Below, piece by piece: positions 25,246 through 34,780 of a DNA stretch of 64,000 bases (position 1 is its first letter; each line of letters opens with the position of its first letter). Source of the stretch: Anabaena sp. WA102 (GTDB taxonomy: Bacteria > Cyanobacteriota > Cyanobacteriia > Cyanobacteriales > Nostocaceae); contig NZ_CP011456.1 of assembly GCF_001277295.1 (NCBI RefSeq), forward strand, positions 3,484,001-3,548,000, written 5' to 3'. The translations under genes were made by a program, and so were the position numbers. The notes beneath the pieces were generated by a model, which did no database searches, was not told the DNA's origin, and was given only the letters and a program-made list of their open reading frames with translations.

Positions 25246-26381
25246 ATGATGAATGCCCAGAATATGCCCCAATTACCAATTCCCTCCCACTTTAACGCTG
25301 CAAAAGTCGGTGAAGTTTGGCGTGTACCTTATCAACAACGTGCTGCTGAATCTGAAACTTATGCCAAACAACAAAACATTCCATCAGCAGCTTTAGATAA
25401 AAACCGCATTTGTCTAAGTAGGTTGGCGTTGAAAATTGTCGTTATGGCAAGGCAAAAGGCAAGAGGCAAGAGGCAAGAGTGAAGAGGGTTTGGGCGATTT
25501 TACGTTTCTTTACACAGTTTGGTTTTATTGTGTTCACCTACTTATTATTAATAGATGTCCAAAATACCTTTTGCATTCCCTATTTTGAATTATTTGTAGG
25601 CGGAAAAACTGGAATTGGTGCAGTTGAAGATAATCAAAGACTGTGCGAATTTATTTATCGCAACTTGGGAATAATTACCAAAATTATTCCCACACTGGAT
25701 ACTCACACAGCCATGCAAATCTTTCATCCTATATTCTGGGTAAATTCCCAAGGAGAACACCCAATACCTGCCGCAACCAACATTACACCCACAGATATTG
25801 AAAACGGTATTTGGCAAGTTAATCCAGCGGTTGCTAATAGTCTCAATAATGGTGATGATGACTTGTTAGCAAAACAGGCTTTTCATTATGTTCAACAACT
25901 TAGCCAAGATGGAAAATACCCGTTAACAGTGTGGCCTTATCATTCCATGTTAGGTGGAATTGGTCATGCTTTGGTTGCATCAGTAGAAGAAGCAATATTT
26001 TTTCATAGTATCGCCCGTCAAAGTCAAACCCAATTTGAATTAAAAGGGGAAAATCCGTTAACAGAAAATTATTCTATTTTACGCCCCGAAGTTTTAACAG
26101 GATTTGATAATCAGCCAATTGGACAAAAAAACACAAATTTAATTAAACAACTTTTAGAATATGATGCGGTGATTATTGCGGGACAAGCTAAAAGTCATTG
26201 TGTTGCTTGGACAATTGACGATTTATTAACAGAAATTAAACAGGTAGATCCCACCCTCACAAAGAAAATTTATCTTTTAGTATATTTTCAAAATAGCAAG
26301 CCATTTTTACTCCTGACTCCTGAATTATTATTGTATACTGATATGCTCAACGAAATTAAAGAATATTTACAATTACACTAA
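25246..26381 (+). pseudogene. Cysteine hydrolase (isochorismatase/nicotinamidase fold), split by a 126-bp element
   Basis: Two frames form one gene: 25246-25416 (MMNAQNMPQLPIPSHFNAAK ... DKNRICL) and 25543-26381 (LLLIDVQNTFCIPYFELFVG ... SHCVAWTIDDLLTEI). Between them is the element at 25417-25542, with TA on each side. Removing 128 bp restores 1008 bp, 336 codons, through CLLLIDVQNTF in frame. The catalytic Asp (LIDVQ) and nucleophilic Cys (GQAKSHCVAW) of the isochorismatase-like fold are both in the second part. The long insert between them (HPIFWVNSQGEHP) resembles nicotinamidase-type cysteine hydrolases. Substrate unknown. The present copy should give only a 5' fragment that stops inside the element. 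Confidence 0.88.
25417..25542 (+). mobile_element. Family A miniature element, copy 3, inside the cysteine-hydrolase gene
   Basis: 126 bp, AGTAGGT ends, TA on both sides (25415-25416 and 25543-25544). Apparently identical to copy 1 at 3271. It separates codons of CLL in the host gene. Confidence 0.93.
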
Positions 26382-26498
26382 AGCCCATAAAGTCTTGACA
26401 AAACATAGAAATAATGGGTTAGCATAGGTAGTATTGACAAATATACCTCCCAAAATACACATCAATATACCAAATACATTAATCAGATCAAAAGGATT

Positions 26499-26910
26499 AT
26501 GGGATGCCGACTGAAAATTTTTTTAAGTGATGAAGAAAAGTTAACTTTAGAAGAGTTGAGAAAGGCTAAGGATGTTCCTCAACGGACAAAAGACCGCGCT
26601 CAAGTTCTACTGTTGAATGCTCGTGGATTAAATAACGAACAAATTGCTCAAGGCTTAAACTGGGCAGTTTCTACAGTCCGTCAGACCCTACATCGGTGGC
26701 GAAAAATGGGTTTAGCCGGATTATGGGATGCTCCAGGTCGAGGCGGAAAACCTCGCTATTCGGAAAATGATTTAGAGTATCTAGAAAACTGTCTATTTGA
26801 AGAACCTCAGACTTATAACTCCAAACAACTAGCCAAAAAACTAGCATCCGAGCGACAAGTTTACTTGAGTCCTGACCGACTCCGCAGAGTTCTGAAAGCC
26901 AGAGGTAAGG
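26499..26910 (+). pseudogene. IS630-family transposase, N-terminal fragment
   Basis: The frame starts MGCRLKIFLSDEEKLTLEEL. It contains the helix-turn-helix region LNNEQIAQGLNWAVSTVRQT and LHRWRKMGLAGLWDAPGRGG, then stops resembling a transposase after LSPDRLRRVLKARGK, where a tandem repeat begins. The DDE catalytic domain is missing. IS630 elements insert at TA, as do the family A elements, but no shared ends were seen here, so a link is only a possibility. Confidence 0.82.
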
Positions 26911-27066
26911 GGCAGGGAGCAGGGAGCAGGGAGCAGGGAGCAGGGGACAGGGGGCAGGGAGCAGGGGACAGGGAGCAGGGAGCAGGGGGCAGGGAGCAGA
27001 GGGAAATGACCAATGACCAATGACCAATGACCAATGACCAATGACCAATGACCAATGACCAATGAC
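26908..27066 (+). repeat. Two adjacent tandem repeats truncating the IS630 gene
   Basis: 26908-27000 is an array of (gggagca)/(ggggaca) heptamers. 27005-27066 is about nine copies of the heptamer (atgacca). Both are short tandem repeats of the Nostocales type. Open frames on either strand here are artefacts of the repeats. Confidence 0.88.
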
Positions 27067-27353
27067 AACTAAGTATTTATTTCTAAAAAATAGGGTATTT
27101 TAATTACAAGAAAGAGGTAAAAAAGAAAAAAAATCCTGAAATCTATATAAATTAATAGTTTCATCTATCCACTTCGGGCTACAACACCTTAGAATGATTC
27201 ATTGAAAAGTCAAGTCAATCGTATTTGCAGCGGTTTTGAGTGTAAATACTCTCAGGGAACGATTTTTGTATTTCTACAAACAGAGATTTAGGTAAAGATG
27301 CTTTAATGGTGCATCTTGAGAAATAATCTCTGATAAAACTTTAGGAGTTTAAC

Positions 27354-27647
27354 ATGAACAAAGGCGAATTAGTTGATGCAGTAGCTGAAAAGGCTAACGT
27401 TACCAAGAAACAGGCTGACCAAGTTTTGAGTGCTGCCATCGAAACTATTGTGGAAGCGGTTTCTTCCGGTGATAAAGTAACATTGGTGGGATTTGGTTCG
27501 TTTGAATCACGGGAACGCAAGGCCCGTGAAGGACGTAACCCCAAAACGAATGAAAAAATGGAAATTCCCGCTACCAGAGTTCCCGCTTTCTCTGCTGGAA
27601 AACTGTTTAGAGAAAGAGTAGCACCCCCAAAAGAGCCAAAAGAATAA
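27354..27647 (+). CDS. hanA: HU-type DNA-binding protein (HanA)
   Basis: A 97-residue HU homologue: MNKGELVDAVAEKANVTKKQ, VTLVGFGSFESRERKAREGR, NPKTNEKMEIPATRVPAFSA. It is a nucleoid-bending dimer; in Anabaena PCC 7120 loss of HU (HanA) is known to affect heterocyst formation. A clear TAGGAG ribosome binding site lies 6 bp upstream, and an inverted repeat (AAGATGC ... GCATCTT, 27294-27317) lies in the leader. The cobD-like gene follows 26 bp downstream. Confidence 0.95.
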   Translation: MNKGELVDAVAEKANVTKKQADQVLSAAIETIVEAVSSGDKVTLVGFGSFESRERKAREGRNPKTNEKMEIPATRVPAFSAGKLFRERVAPPKEPKE

Positions 27648-27673
27648 GTTCGGTTATAGGAAAGATATTTTTG

Positions 27674-28747
27674 ATGCCACAACAAGCACACGGGGGAAAT
27701 TTGGCTTGGGCAGCAGCACTGGCTGGCTGTTCCCCTGATGCTATTGTGGATTTCTCTGCCAGTATCAGCCCGTTGGGACCACCAAATAGTGTGATTACGG
27801 CGATTGTGTCTCAACTAGGTAGTTTGAGGAATTATCCTGACCCAGAGTATGGTGAATTACGACTTGCTCTGAGTCATTTTCATGAATTACCTACTGAGTG
27901 GATTTTGCCGGGTAATGGTTCAGCAGAACTATTAACTTTGGTGGGTAGAGAATTAGCACAATTAGCAGCAACGGTTGTACTAACTCCAGCTTTTGGCGAC
28001 TATTACCGCACTCTTGCGGTTGATAATGCTAAAGTTCTGGAGTTTCCTGTGGATTTGGCAACGGGGAAAGGGAATATTTCTCTATTGCCAGATTTCGGGC
28101 TGAAGACTTCAGGTTTTGGGTTATTGCTGAATAATCCCCATAATCCAACGGGAAAGTTATTCTCACGGGAATCTGTTTTACCGTATTTGAAAAAGTTTGC
28201 TTTGGTGGTGGTAGATGAAGCGTTTATGGATTTTTTGCCGCCGGAAGCGGAACAAAGTTTAATTGGGTTGGTGCAGGAATACGAGAATTTGGTGATTTTA
28301 CGATCGCTCACCAAATTTTACAGTTTACCAGGGTTAAGATTAGGATATGCGATCGCTCACCCTCAACGTTTAGCTAAGTGGAAATCATGGCGAGATCCTT
28401 GGCCTGTGAATACTTTAGCAGCCGCCGCAGCGATCGCCGCCCTCGAAGATACAGAATTTCAAAATCTCACCTGGAAATGGCTGCCAGGGGCGAGAAATCA
28501 ACTATTTCAAGGTCTAGCCTCAATTCCTGGTTTAACACCCATAGAAGGCTCTGTTAACTACCTATTGGTAGAATCTCAACGACCTACTTCCCAGTTACAA
28601 CAAAATTTGCTTCGGCAACACCAGATTTTAATTCGTGATTGCTTAAGTTTTAAAGAATTAGGCGATCGCTTTTTCCGTGTCGCAGTCCGTACAAAAGCTG
28701 ATAATCAATGCCTATTAACAGCACTTGAAACAATTCAAAATCAATAA
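27674..28747 (+). CDS. cobD: Threonine-phosphate decarboxylase / histidinol-phosphate aminotransferase-like (CobD)
   Basis: A 357-residue fold-type I PLP enzyme. The start HGGNLAWAAALAGCSPDAIV followed by DFSASISPLGPP is characteristic of CobD, which makes aminopropanol phosphate for cobalamin. The PLP-lysine region is ILRSLTKFYSLPGLRLGYAI, with NNPHNPTGK upstream. HisC is related but lacks the HGGN start. Its stop is 3 bp before the family A element copy 4. Confidence 0.85.
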   Translation: MPQQAHGGNLAWAAALAGCSPDAIVDFSASISPLGPPNSVITAIVSQLGSLRNYPDPEYGELRLALSHFHELPTEWILPGNGSAELLTLVGRELAQLAATVVLTPAFGDYYRTLAVDNAKVLEFPVDLATGKGNISLLPDFGLKTSGFGLLLNNPHNPTGKLFSRESVLPYLKKFALVVVDEAFMDFLPPEAEQSLIGLVQEYENLVILRSLTKFYSLPGLRLGYAIAHPQRLAKWKSWRDPWPVNTLAAAAAIAALEDTEFQNLTWKWLPGARNQLFQGLASIPGLTPIEGSVNYLLVESQRPTSQLQQNLLRQHQILIRDCLSFKELGDRFFRVAVRTKADNQCLLTALETIQNQ

Positions 28748-28750
28748 GTA

Positions 28751-28876
28751 AGTAGGTTGGCGTTGAAAATTGTCGTTATGGCAAGGCAAAAGGCAAGAGG
28801 CAAGAGGCAAGAGTGAAGAGGGTTTAGGCGATTTTACATTTCTTTACACAGTTTGGTTTTATTGTGTTCACCTACT
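28751..28876 (+). mobile_element. Family A miniature element, copy 4
   Basis: 126 bp between TA dinucleotides, AGTAGGT ends. It has two point differences in the conserved right half (GGGTTTAGGCGATTTTACAT). It was inserted immediately after the cobD stop codon and leaves the gene intact. Confidence 0.92.
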
Positions 28877-29130
28877 TAGTCGGACAAAATTAAATTCACT
28901 CGTTGAGAGAGGGAACAGGGAACTCTTAACTGGGAACAGGGAACAGGGAACAGAAAAATCAATTGTGTAATTAATTCTGTCCCATTACTTAGCAGGAGTT
29001 CAGGAGGTAGGGGCGCAGGGCCTGCGCCCATTCAGAAGTATGGCTAACGCCACGCTTCGCTATCAGAAGTTCAGGAGGAAGAAGGAAGAAGGGAGAAGGA
29101 AGAATAAAATTACCCAATGACAAATGACAA
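28877..29130. repeat. Intergenic repeat region before the flavoprotein gene
   Basis: Contains (gggaaca) heptamers at 28911-28952, a GGGGCGCAGGGCCTGCGCCC palindrome near 29009-29028, a GCTAACGCCACGCTTCGCTA unit and (atgacaa) heptamers at 29116-29138 that run into the next start codon. No gene. Confidence 0.65.
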
Positions 29131-30588
29131 ATGACAAATATTGATTACGATATCGTTATTATTGGTGGCAGTATTGCTGGATACCAAGCTGCTTTAAGTG
29201 CTACTCAGCTACACGCTAAAGTTGCCTTGATTGTCAGCGCAGATTTTACTCATAACTATAATTTAAATTATCAATACATACTTAGCGAAATTAGTCAAAC
29301 TACCCAGAAATATTATAATTTAGTAAATCTAGGAACTTACGAAAAAAATATTCACTTAAATCTGGAATTTCTGAACTGGAAAAAAGGAATGTTTTATGCA
29401 AATGCTGTTGCCAAAAATATTAATCAAATACATTCTTTGGCGAATTTAGCTGCCCAAGGAGTTGATATTATTGTTGGTAATGGTCAATTTCAGTCTTCTC
29501 CTCAATTAAGTTTTACAGTTAATGAAAGACGCTTATATAGTCGCACTTACTTACTCGCTAATGGTTCTCGTCCATTAATTCCTAATATTTCAGGATTAGA
29601 TACTATTAAATATCTAACTTTAGCTAATATTTGGCAATTTTTAGAAAAAACCACATTACCCGAAAATTGGGTGATAATTGGTGGTATTCCTCAAAGTATA
29701 GAAATAGCCCAAGTTTTAGCCAGATTTGGTTGTCAAGTCACATTAATAGTCAAATATTCTAGCATTTTGCCTAGTCTTGATGCAGAAATAGCCAAATTAC
29801 TAACAGCACAATTAGAAATTGATGGTGTACGGATTTTAACACAAACTCAAGTTACCCAAGTCCGACAAATAGATCATAAGAAATGGGTACAAGCTGGAAA
29901 TCAAGCCATTGAAACCGATGAAATTTTCATTTGTGCTGGACAACAGCCAAATTTAGAGTATTTGAATTTACCAGCGGTGGGAGTAAAATGGCATCAATAC
30001 CGCTTGGTTGTCAATGAAAAATTACAAACTACAAATCATCGGATTTACGCTTGCGGTGATGTGCTAGGTGGTTATGATATTCAGAATATTGGTAATTATG
30101 AAGCTAATATTGCTGTAAAAAATGCCCTATTATTTCCCAAACTAAAAGTTAATTATGAATTTGTTCCTTGGGGAATATATTCTCAGCCCAGGGTAGCACA
30201 AGTTGGTTTAACAGAAAAACAAGCTAAAAACCAATATTCTCAAAAGCAGGTTTTAGTTTTTAAGCAATATTTTAAAACAGCCACGGCGGCACAAATACAA
30301 GGAGAAATTACAGGTGTTTGTAAATTAGTAGTTTTGGAAAATGGAAAAATTCTGGGATGTTCTATATTGGGAATAGCAGCAGAAGAATTAATTAATTTAA
30401 TTAGTTTAGCAATCTCACAAAATATGAAAATTCAGTATTTGGCTAAATTATCACCTATTTATCCCAGTTTTTCCGAAATTCTTATGGAAATAGCGCGAGA
30501 ATGGCATAGACAGAGAATTAATCAGAACCATACTTTTTCAGAATTGCTACTAAGTTTCTTTAATTATCGTCGTGATTGGAATTTATAG
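29131..30588 (+). CDS. NAD(P)/FAD-dependent disulfide-reductase-family protein lacking the redox disulfide
   Basis: A 485-residue flavoprotein of the lipoamide dehydrogenase/mercuric reductase type. The FAD motif is YDIVIIGGSIAGYQAALSAT, the NAD motif is WVIIGGIPQSIEIAQVLARF, the second FAD motif is IYACGDVLGG, and the dimerisation domain is at the C-terminus. The family's CxxxxC pair, expected at about residue 45, is absent; that region reads HNYNLNYQYILSEIS. It therefore cannot work as a classical dithiol reductase. The start codon lies inside an (atgacaa) heptamer array, so the true N-terminus is slightly uncertain. Function unknown. Confidence 0.85.
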   Translation: MTNIDYDIVIIGGSIAGYQAALSATQLHAKVALIVSADFTHNYNLNYQYILSEISQTTQKYYNLVNLGTYEKNIHLNLEFLNWKKGMFYANAVAKNINQIHSLANLAAQGVDIIVGNGQFQSSPQLSFTVNERRLYSRTYLLANGSRPLIPNISGLDTIKYLTLANIWQFLEKTTLPENWVIIGGIPQSIEIAQVLARFGCQVTLIVKYSSILPSLDAEIAKLLTAQLEIDGVRILTQTQVTQVRQIDHKKWVQAGNQAIETDEIFICAGQQPNLEYLNLPAVGVKWHQYRLVVNEKLQTTNHRIYACGDVLGGYDIQNIGNYEANIAVKNALLFPKLKVNYEFVPWGIYSQPRVAQVGLTEKQAKNQYSQKQVLVFKQYFKTATAAQIQGEITGVCKLVVLENGKILGCSILGIAAEELINLISLAISQNMKIQYLAKLSPIYPSFSEILMEIAREWHRQRINQNHTFSELLLSFFNYRRDWNL

Positions 30589-30897
30589 TGGATTATGGTT
30601 GAGTGTAGCAAGAATGATTGAGTGTCCGATACCTAGTAAGTAGACGACCTATACTTATCAATTCACTATTTTGTTATTCTGTCAATGCGTAACTCCTATA
30701 ATCAAACAAATGTTAGGGAATAGGGAATAGGGAATAGGGAATAGGCAGAGGTCAGGGGGAAATAATTTAATAACTAATGACTAATGACTAATGACTAATG
30801 ACTAATGACTAATGGTTTTAACTCGACTGTACCCCAAGGCAAGCTAGAATATAGAGGGATAATTCCCCTATTCAAATTATTAATTAAACAGAATTTT
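30589..30897. repeat. Intergenic region with two heptamer arrays
   Basis: 30714-30755 is (tagggaa)n and 30773-30814 is (actaatg)n; the second creates spurious ATG codons. No other gene is seen. The next coding sequence starts at 30898. Confidence 0.8.
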
Positions 30898-31092
30898 ATG
30901 GATATTCAAAATGCCCTTGATATCATTAATACTGAGCAATTAAAGGGAACTGCTGTTTTATCGGTTTATGCCCTCAAGGGGATTGTTGGCTATGCAGCAA
31001 GCCAAAATAAACCAGTAGAGGAATTGTCACCTATGGAAATTGTAGAGGCTATCAAATTGGTGGATCTTACAGTTCCTCAACAGTCTATTTAG
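30898..31092 (+). CDS. Small conserved hypothetical protein, 64 aa
   Basis: MDIQNALDIINTEQLKGTAV, then LSVYALKGIVGYAASQNKPV and PMEIVEAIKLVDLTVPQQ. Helical, acidic, soluble. Starting at 30898 avoids the upstream heptamer array. Family not recognised; the even codon-like composition suggests a real gene. Confidence 0.55.
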   Translation: MDIQNALDIINTEQLKGTAVLSVYALKGIVGYAASQNKPVEELSPMEIVEAIKLVDLTVPQQSI

Positions 31093-31402
31093 TTTGAATG
31101 CTCAAAAAGTTAGTTTGAATGGGAACTAGCTTTATACCAAATAGATTTTCCTACACCAATTTCCAGTATGCTAGATATGAAACCAGAAACCCAACTAACC
31201 AGATTTATGGAAAACCAGATTTATGGGGAAAAAGATTGTTACTAGGACTTACGCACTGTACAAATTAACCATGATGTGCATGAACGAAAATCCGTCGTTT
31301 CAGGCTTTTGGCGATTAACAATCCCCTGTTTTACCAGAAACATCAACCCCAAATGGCAATAACGGGGGGCAAATAGATTCTGTTGAGGATGGCACACCAG
31401 CT
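31093..31402. other. Spacer with possible insertion-sequence scar
   Basis: No gene supported. It contains GGACTTACGCACTGTACAAA (31243-31262), a sequence typical of IS ends in cyanobacteria, and a short duplication (ACCAGATTTATGG twice near 31199-31225). The coding-like segment that follows at 31403 may be the remains of a longer gene interrupted here. Confidence 0.45.
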
Positions 31403-31708
31403 ATGGTAACATCAGAACCAGCAGAGGAAGTTGTTAACAACGCGTTACAGAGCGCGTTTGTTGGGAATGGCACACAGATAGATCCAGTTTCAGGAAAACC
31501 ACTGCTTCAAGGTAGTAATAATGGGTGGATAAGTGGCTTTGTTGATAATTTAATACCGGATACTGAAATACCAGAACCTGCACTCCGAAGTGTTAATTAT
31601 GGGCAAGAAAATACCTTTGTTGACAATTCTACTGCTGATGAGGACTTAAGAATCGAGGAACTCAAGCGGGTAACAAATTCGTCTATATCTCGACTCAACT
31701 CGGTCTAA
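31403..31708 (+). CDS. Hypothetical acidic protein or gene fragment, 101 aa
   Basis: Acidic, repeat-like sequence with TQIDPVSGKPLLQGSNNGWI and VDNLIPDTEIPEPALRSVNY. No hydrophobic segment and no domain recognised. The reading frame is open upstream into PVLPETSTPNGNNGG-like sequence, which suggests a truncated larger low-complexity protein. Stop 34 bp before the MATE gene. Confidence 0.4.
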   Translation: MVTSEPAEEVVNNALQSAFVGNGTQIDPVSGKPLLQGSNNGWISGFVDNLIPDTEIPEPALRSVNYGQENTFVDNSTADEDLRIEELKRVTNSSISRLNSV

Positions 31709-31742
31709 AATCCAACCAGTAAGCTAAATACTGAATTAACTC

Positions 31743-33113
31743 ATGAACTTAACACGAACAGAACAGTATGACTTTCTCCCTCGTTTCTACCGTCTTGCGA
31801 TCGCCAATATTCTTTCAAACCTGATGATTCCTCTAGCGGGTTTAATCAGTGTAGCTTTTTTGGGTCATCTGCAAGAAATTGATGCCTTAGCAGGGGTTTG
31901 CATAGCTAATATCTTGTTTAACCTCGTCTATTTGATTCTTGAGTTCTTACGTATGGGAACCACTGGGTTAACCGCTCAAGCTGTGGGAGCAGATGACCAA
32001 GAGGCTGCACTGCTAGTGGGACTACGCAATGGCTTAATCGCCTTGGGATTAGGTATCGTACTGTTAATTTTGCAGTATCCTTTGCGAGAGGTAGGTTTTT
32101 CGCTCTTGAGTGCTGATATTGATGTTAAAGCTGCCGGCATTGACTATTTCAATGCTCGCATTTGGGGAGCGCCTGCTGTTTTACTGAACTTCGTTCTCAT
32201 TGGTTGGTTACTGGGACGAGAGGAGAATAGTAAGGTTGTGGTACTTTCAGTTATTGGCAATGCAGCCAAGATAATTTTAGACTACTTATTTATTATTCAA
32301 TGGGGTTGGAATAGTGTAGGGGCTGGAGTATCTCAAGCATCTAGCCAATACTTAATGTTGTTTATCGGCATCCTTTTAGCTAGTCGGAAAGTTCAGTGGC
32401 AAGAAATCCGCGCAGTTAGCCCACAAATCATGGATTTTTCAGAGTTGAAAACTATGTTGGCTCTCAATAGAGATATCTTGATTAGAACTATAACTGAGAT
32501 GTCTGTCTTTACTATTTTTAGTAATCTAAGTGCCATGATGGGAACGATACTCTTTACCCAAAATTCTTTATTAGGACAGATAACACATCTAAATGTTTAC
32601 TTAACTAACGGAATGGGATTTGCTACCGAAACCTTAAGCGGAAACTTGAAAGGTAAAGATTCAAAAGAGAAATTGTTACCCTTGCTGAAAGTTTCAGTTG
32701 CCAGCAGCTTGTTGATAGGACTCACTGTAGCTACAATTTGTGTTTTCTTTCCCCAGGCTGTCTTTGGCATATTAACCAACCATAGGGAAATTACTGAACA
32801 TATTGATACCTATATTTGGTGTTTATGCTTCATACTTATATTCAATTCTGTTGCCTCAATGCTGGAAGGATATTTCTTAGGATTAGCCGAAGGGAAAATT
32901 GTTCGTAATGTCAGTTTGATCTCTGCTAGTTTGGGATTTATCCCATCAGTTATAGCAGCTTGGTATTTTCACAACAACTATCTTTTATGGCTATCCATTA
33001 TATTATTTATGTTTGCCAAAATGGTGACAATGTTAGTTTATTTGCCAAAGTCTTTGAGTAGTGATACTGAGGCTAATGCAGTTTTTTTGACAACTATTAA
33101 AAATGAAATTTGA
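31743..33113 (+). CDS. MATE-family efflux transporter
   Basis: A 456-residue inner-membrane antiporter with about 12 helices and the two-fold MATE architecture: NILSNLMIPLAGLISVAFLG at the start, LEFLRMGTTGLTAQAVG, and an inter-repeat AVSPQIMDFSELKTMLALNR. MATE proteins export organic cations or other small molecules with Na+ or H+. Its 3' end overlaps the NUDIX gene by 11 bp, so the exporter belongs to the downstream gene set. Confidence 0.9.
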   Translation: MNLTRTEQYDFLPRFYRLAIANILSNLMIPLAGLISVAFLGHLQEIDALAGVCIANILFNLVYLILEFLRMGTTGLTAQAVGADDQEAALLVGLRNGLIALGLGIVLLILQYPLREVGFSLLSADIDVKAAGIDYFNARIWGAPAVLLNFVLIGWLLGREENSKVVVLSVIGNAAKIILDYLFIIQWGWNSVGAGVSQASSQYLMLFIGILLASRKVQWQEIRAVSPQIMDFSELKTMLALNRDILIRTITEMSVFTIFSNLSAMMGTILFTQNSLLGQITHLNVYLTNGMGFATETLSGNLKGKDSKEKLLPLLKVSVASSLLIGLTVATICVFFPQAVFGILTNHREITEHIDTYIWCLCFILIFNSVASMLEGYFLGLAEGKIVRNVSLISASLGFIPSVIAAWYFHNNYLLWLSIILFMFAKMVTMLVYLPKSLSSDTEANAVFLTTIKNEI

Positions 33114-33534
33114 AATGAGAGAAGCACCAGGGGCTGACATAATTATTCTCAACAGTCAGCAGCAAGTTTTACTTGTACTTCGAGATAATAAAAGCTCTAT
33201 TCCTTTTCCTAATACTTGGGCATTCCTGGGAGGATATATAGAGAAAAATGAATCTCCAGAAGCAGCTATTCGTAGAGAATTAGTTGAAGAATTGGAACTA
33301 AAACTCGATGAAGTTAATTTTTTCAAGTCTTATTTTTGGGAAGAGTGTGATGAACACATTTTTTGGACTCGGCTGGATTTAGATATTTCTCAAATAACCC
33401 TACACGAAGGACAAAAATTAGCCTATTTTAGTCGAGAGGAAATTAATCAGCTTGAATTTGCCTCTCACTATGATCAAATTCTGGCTGAGTTTTTTGATTT
33501 CTTAGCAATTAGTTTAAAATTAAGTATTGGTTAA
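33103..33534 (+). CDS. NUDIX hydrolase
   Basis: A 143-residue NUDIX protein. The NUDIX box reads GYIEKNESPEAAIRRELVEE and then LEL, with the usual final Gly replaced by Glu. These enzymes cleave nucleoside diphosphates linked to another group, e.g. NDP-sugars. It overlaps the MATE gene by 11 bp and precedes the kinase-like gene by 5 bp, so the three are probably one transcript. Confidence 0.9.
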   Translation: MKFEMREAPGADIIILNSQQQVLLVLRDNKSSIPFPNTWAFLGGYIEKNESPEAAIRRELVEELELKLDEVNFFKSYFWEECDEHIFWTRLDLDISQITLHEGQKLAYFSREEINQLEFASHYDQILAEFFDFLAISLKLSIG

Positions 33535-33539
33535 AGCTA

Positions 33540-34406
33540 ATGAAAAATTCAATTTCAGAAAATTTAAAGAATACACTACCAACAAATATCGCTCAGGGAT
33601 TGGAAAGTGCTTTAGCTTATTTACCTGGAGGTAAAACAGCAACAATAGAAAAACCCCAATCAGAAGGATTATTTAATCATATCTTATTGATTACAACAGC
33701 CACAGATCGCTGCGTTTTTCGTGCCAGACGGGATATTTCCACTGAAGCTGGTGATGCTTATATGCAGTATATGTATGAAGCCACTGGCTTTATCCAAAAT
33801 GGCGGTTCTTTTAAACTCAGAAATATTGGAGATGAAGTTGATTTTATCAAACGGGCATTAGCTGTCGGCTTACCAGTTCCTAAATTAATCCATGCAGATC
33901 AAGATTGGATGCTGATTGAATATGTAACAGGGAAAACTTTGTTGGAATTTCTAGAAACTGGAGAAGTCAAGTTTTTGCCGAAGGTTCTACAAGAAATGAA
34001 TTTAGCTCACAGACAGGGAATTATTTATGCTGATCGCTGGACTGGGAATGAAATGATTGATACCCAGGGAAATGTGCGAATGATTGATTTTGATATTGAA
34101 TGGTTTTATCAAGGAGGTAATGATGGTACTCTGGAAGCATTAGAAATGGCATGGACTATTTTTAATGCCATGAGAGTAACTAGCAACCGAGATGAATTAT
34201 TAACAATAGTAGAAACGGAAGTTTTACCATCATTAAAAGCATGGGGTTATGACATATCTAAGATGAAACAGTTTGTCGAAGGTTTATGTAACTTTTATCT
34301 AAACCCCAATAAGCCTAGTAATAATTGGTCTTTTCCCACAACTTTGTATGTGGCGATGGCTGAACCGGCGAATCGCTTAGTTGCGATGTTTACTGAAGCT
34401 GATTAG
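33540..34406 (+). CDS. Protein-kinase-fold / phosphotransferase-like protein
   Basis: A 288-residue protein with kinase-fold features: a Lys/Arg-containing N-lobe (RCVFRARRDIS), hinge WMLIEYVTGKTLLEFLETG, catalytic loop GIIYADRWTGNEMID (Asp then Asn) and metal-binding VRMIDFDIEWF. It resembles small-molecule or lipopolysaccharide kinases more than Ser/Thr kinases. In this context a sugar or aminoglycoside-type substrate is plausible, but this is inference. Confidence 0.75.
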   Translation: MKNSISENLKNTLPTNIAQGLESALAYLPGGKTATIEKPQSEGLFNHILLITTATDRCVFRARRDISTEAGDAYMQYMYEATGFIQNGGSFKLRNIGDEVDFIKRALAVGLPVPKLIHADQDWMLIEYVTGKTLLEFLETGEVKFLPKVLQEMNLAHRQGIIYADRWTGNEMIDTQGNVRMIDFDIEWFYQGGNDGTLEALEMAWTIFNAMRVTSNRDELLTIVETEVLPSLKAWGYDISKMKQFVEGLCNFYLNPNKPSNNWSFPTTLYVAMAEPANRLVAMFTEAD

Positions 34407-34468
34407 GGGTTGCTTTGAGTGAGATAATTTAAACCCCGCCAAATCATCAATGATGGCGGGGGTAGATA

Positions 34469-34780
34469 TTACTTGAAATTAATTTCTTTCATTACTTTCA
34501 CGTTATAGTAACGAGTATCTGTGAGAGAATTGGGAATCTGATTAGCTTTAAATGCTGAAGCTAAATCTTCGATCGCTTCCTTTATAGTATGTGCAGGGAC
34601 AAATCCCAGTTCTTGCTTAATTTTTTCTGAAGAAATATGGTATGAACGCAGATCGTCGGTGGGTGTAGTCATAATTTCTACAGATTCTCCCACTACTTGA
34701 CGGGTCATCTCGGCAATTTCCATCAAGGTATGATTTTCATAGCCAGCGTTAAATATTTTACCGTCAATCGCTTCATAAAG
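34469..34780 (-). pseudogene. NAD-dependent sugar epimerase, C-terminal fragment
   Basis: The minus-strand frame LYEAIDGKIFNAGYENHTLM then EIAEMTRQVVGESVEIMTTP and ISSEKIKQELGFVPAHTIKE is the C-terminal third of an extended SDR sugar epimerase/dehydratase. The Rossmann part and active site are missing: at 34780 the frame runs straight into the divergent phosphatase gene, whose GTG start is at 34781. A recombination or deletion scar at the edge of the sugar gene set. Confidence 0.8.

Noticed and set aside
26499..26910. IS630 fragment as the source of family A elements
   Set aside because: Both use TA targets, but the fragment has no AGTAGGT ends near it; the link is unsupported.
26671..27068. 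Overlapping minus-strand open frames of 64-125 codons
   Set aside because: Produced by (gggagca) and (atgacca) tandem repeats read antisense to the IS630 fragment.
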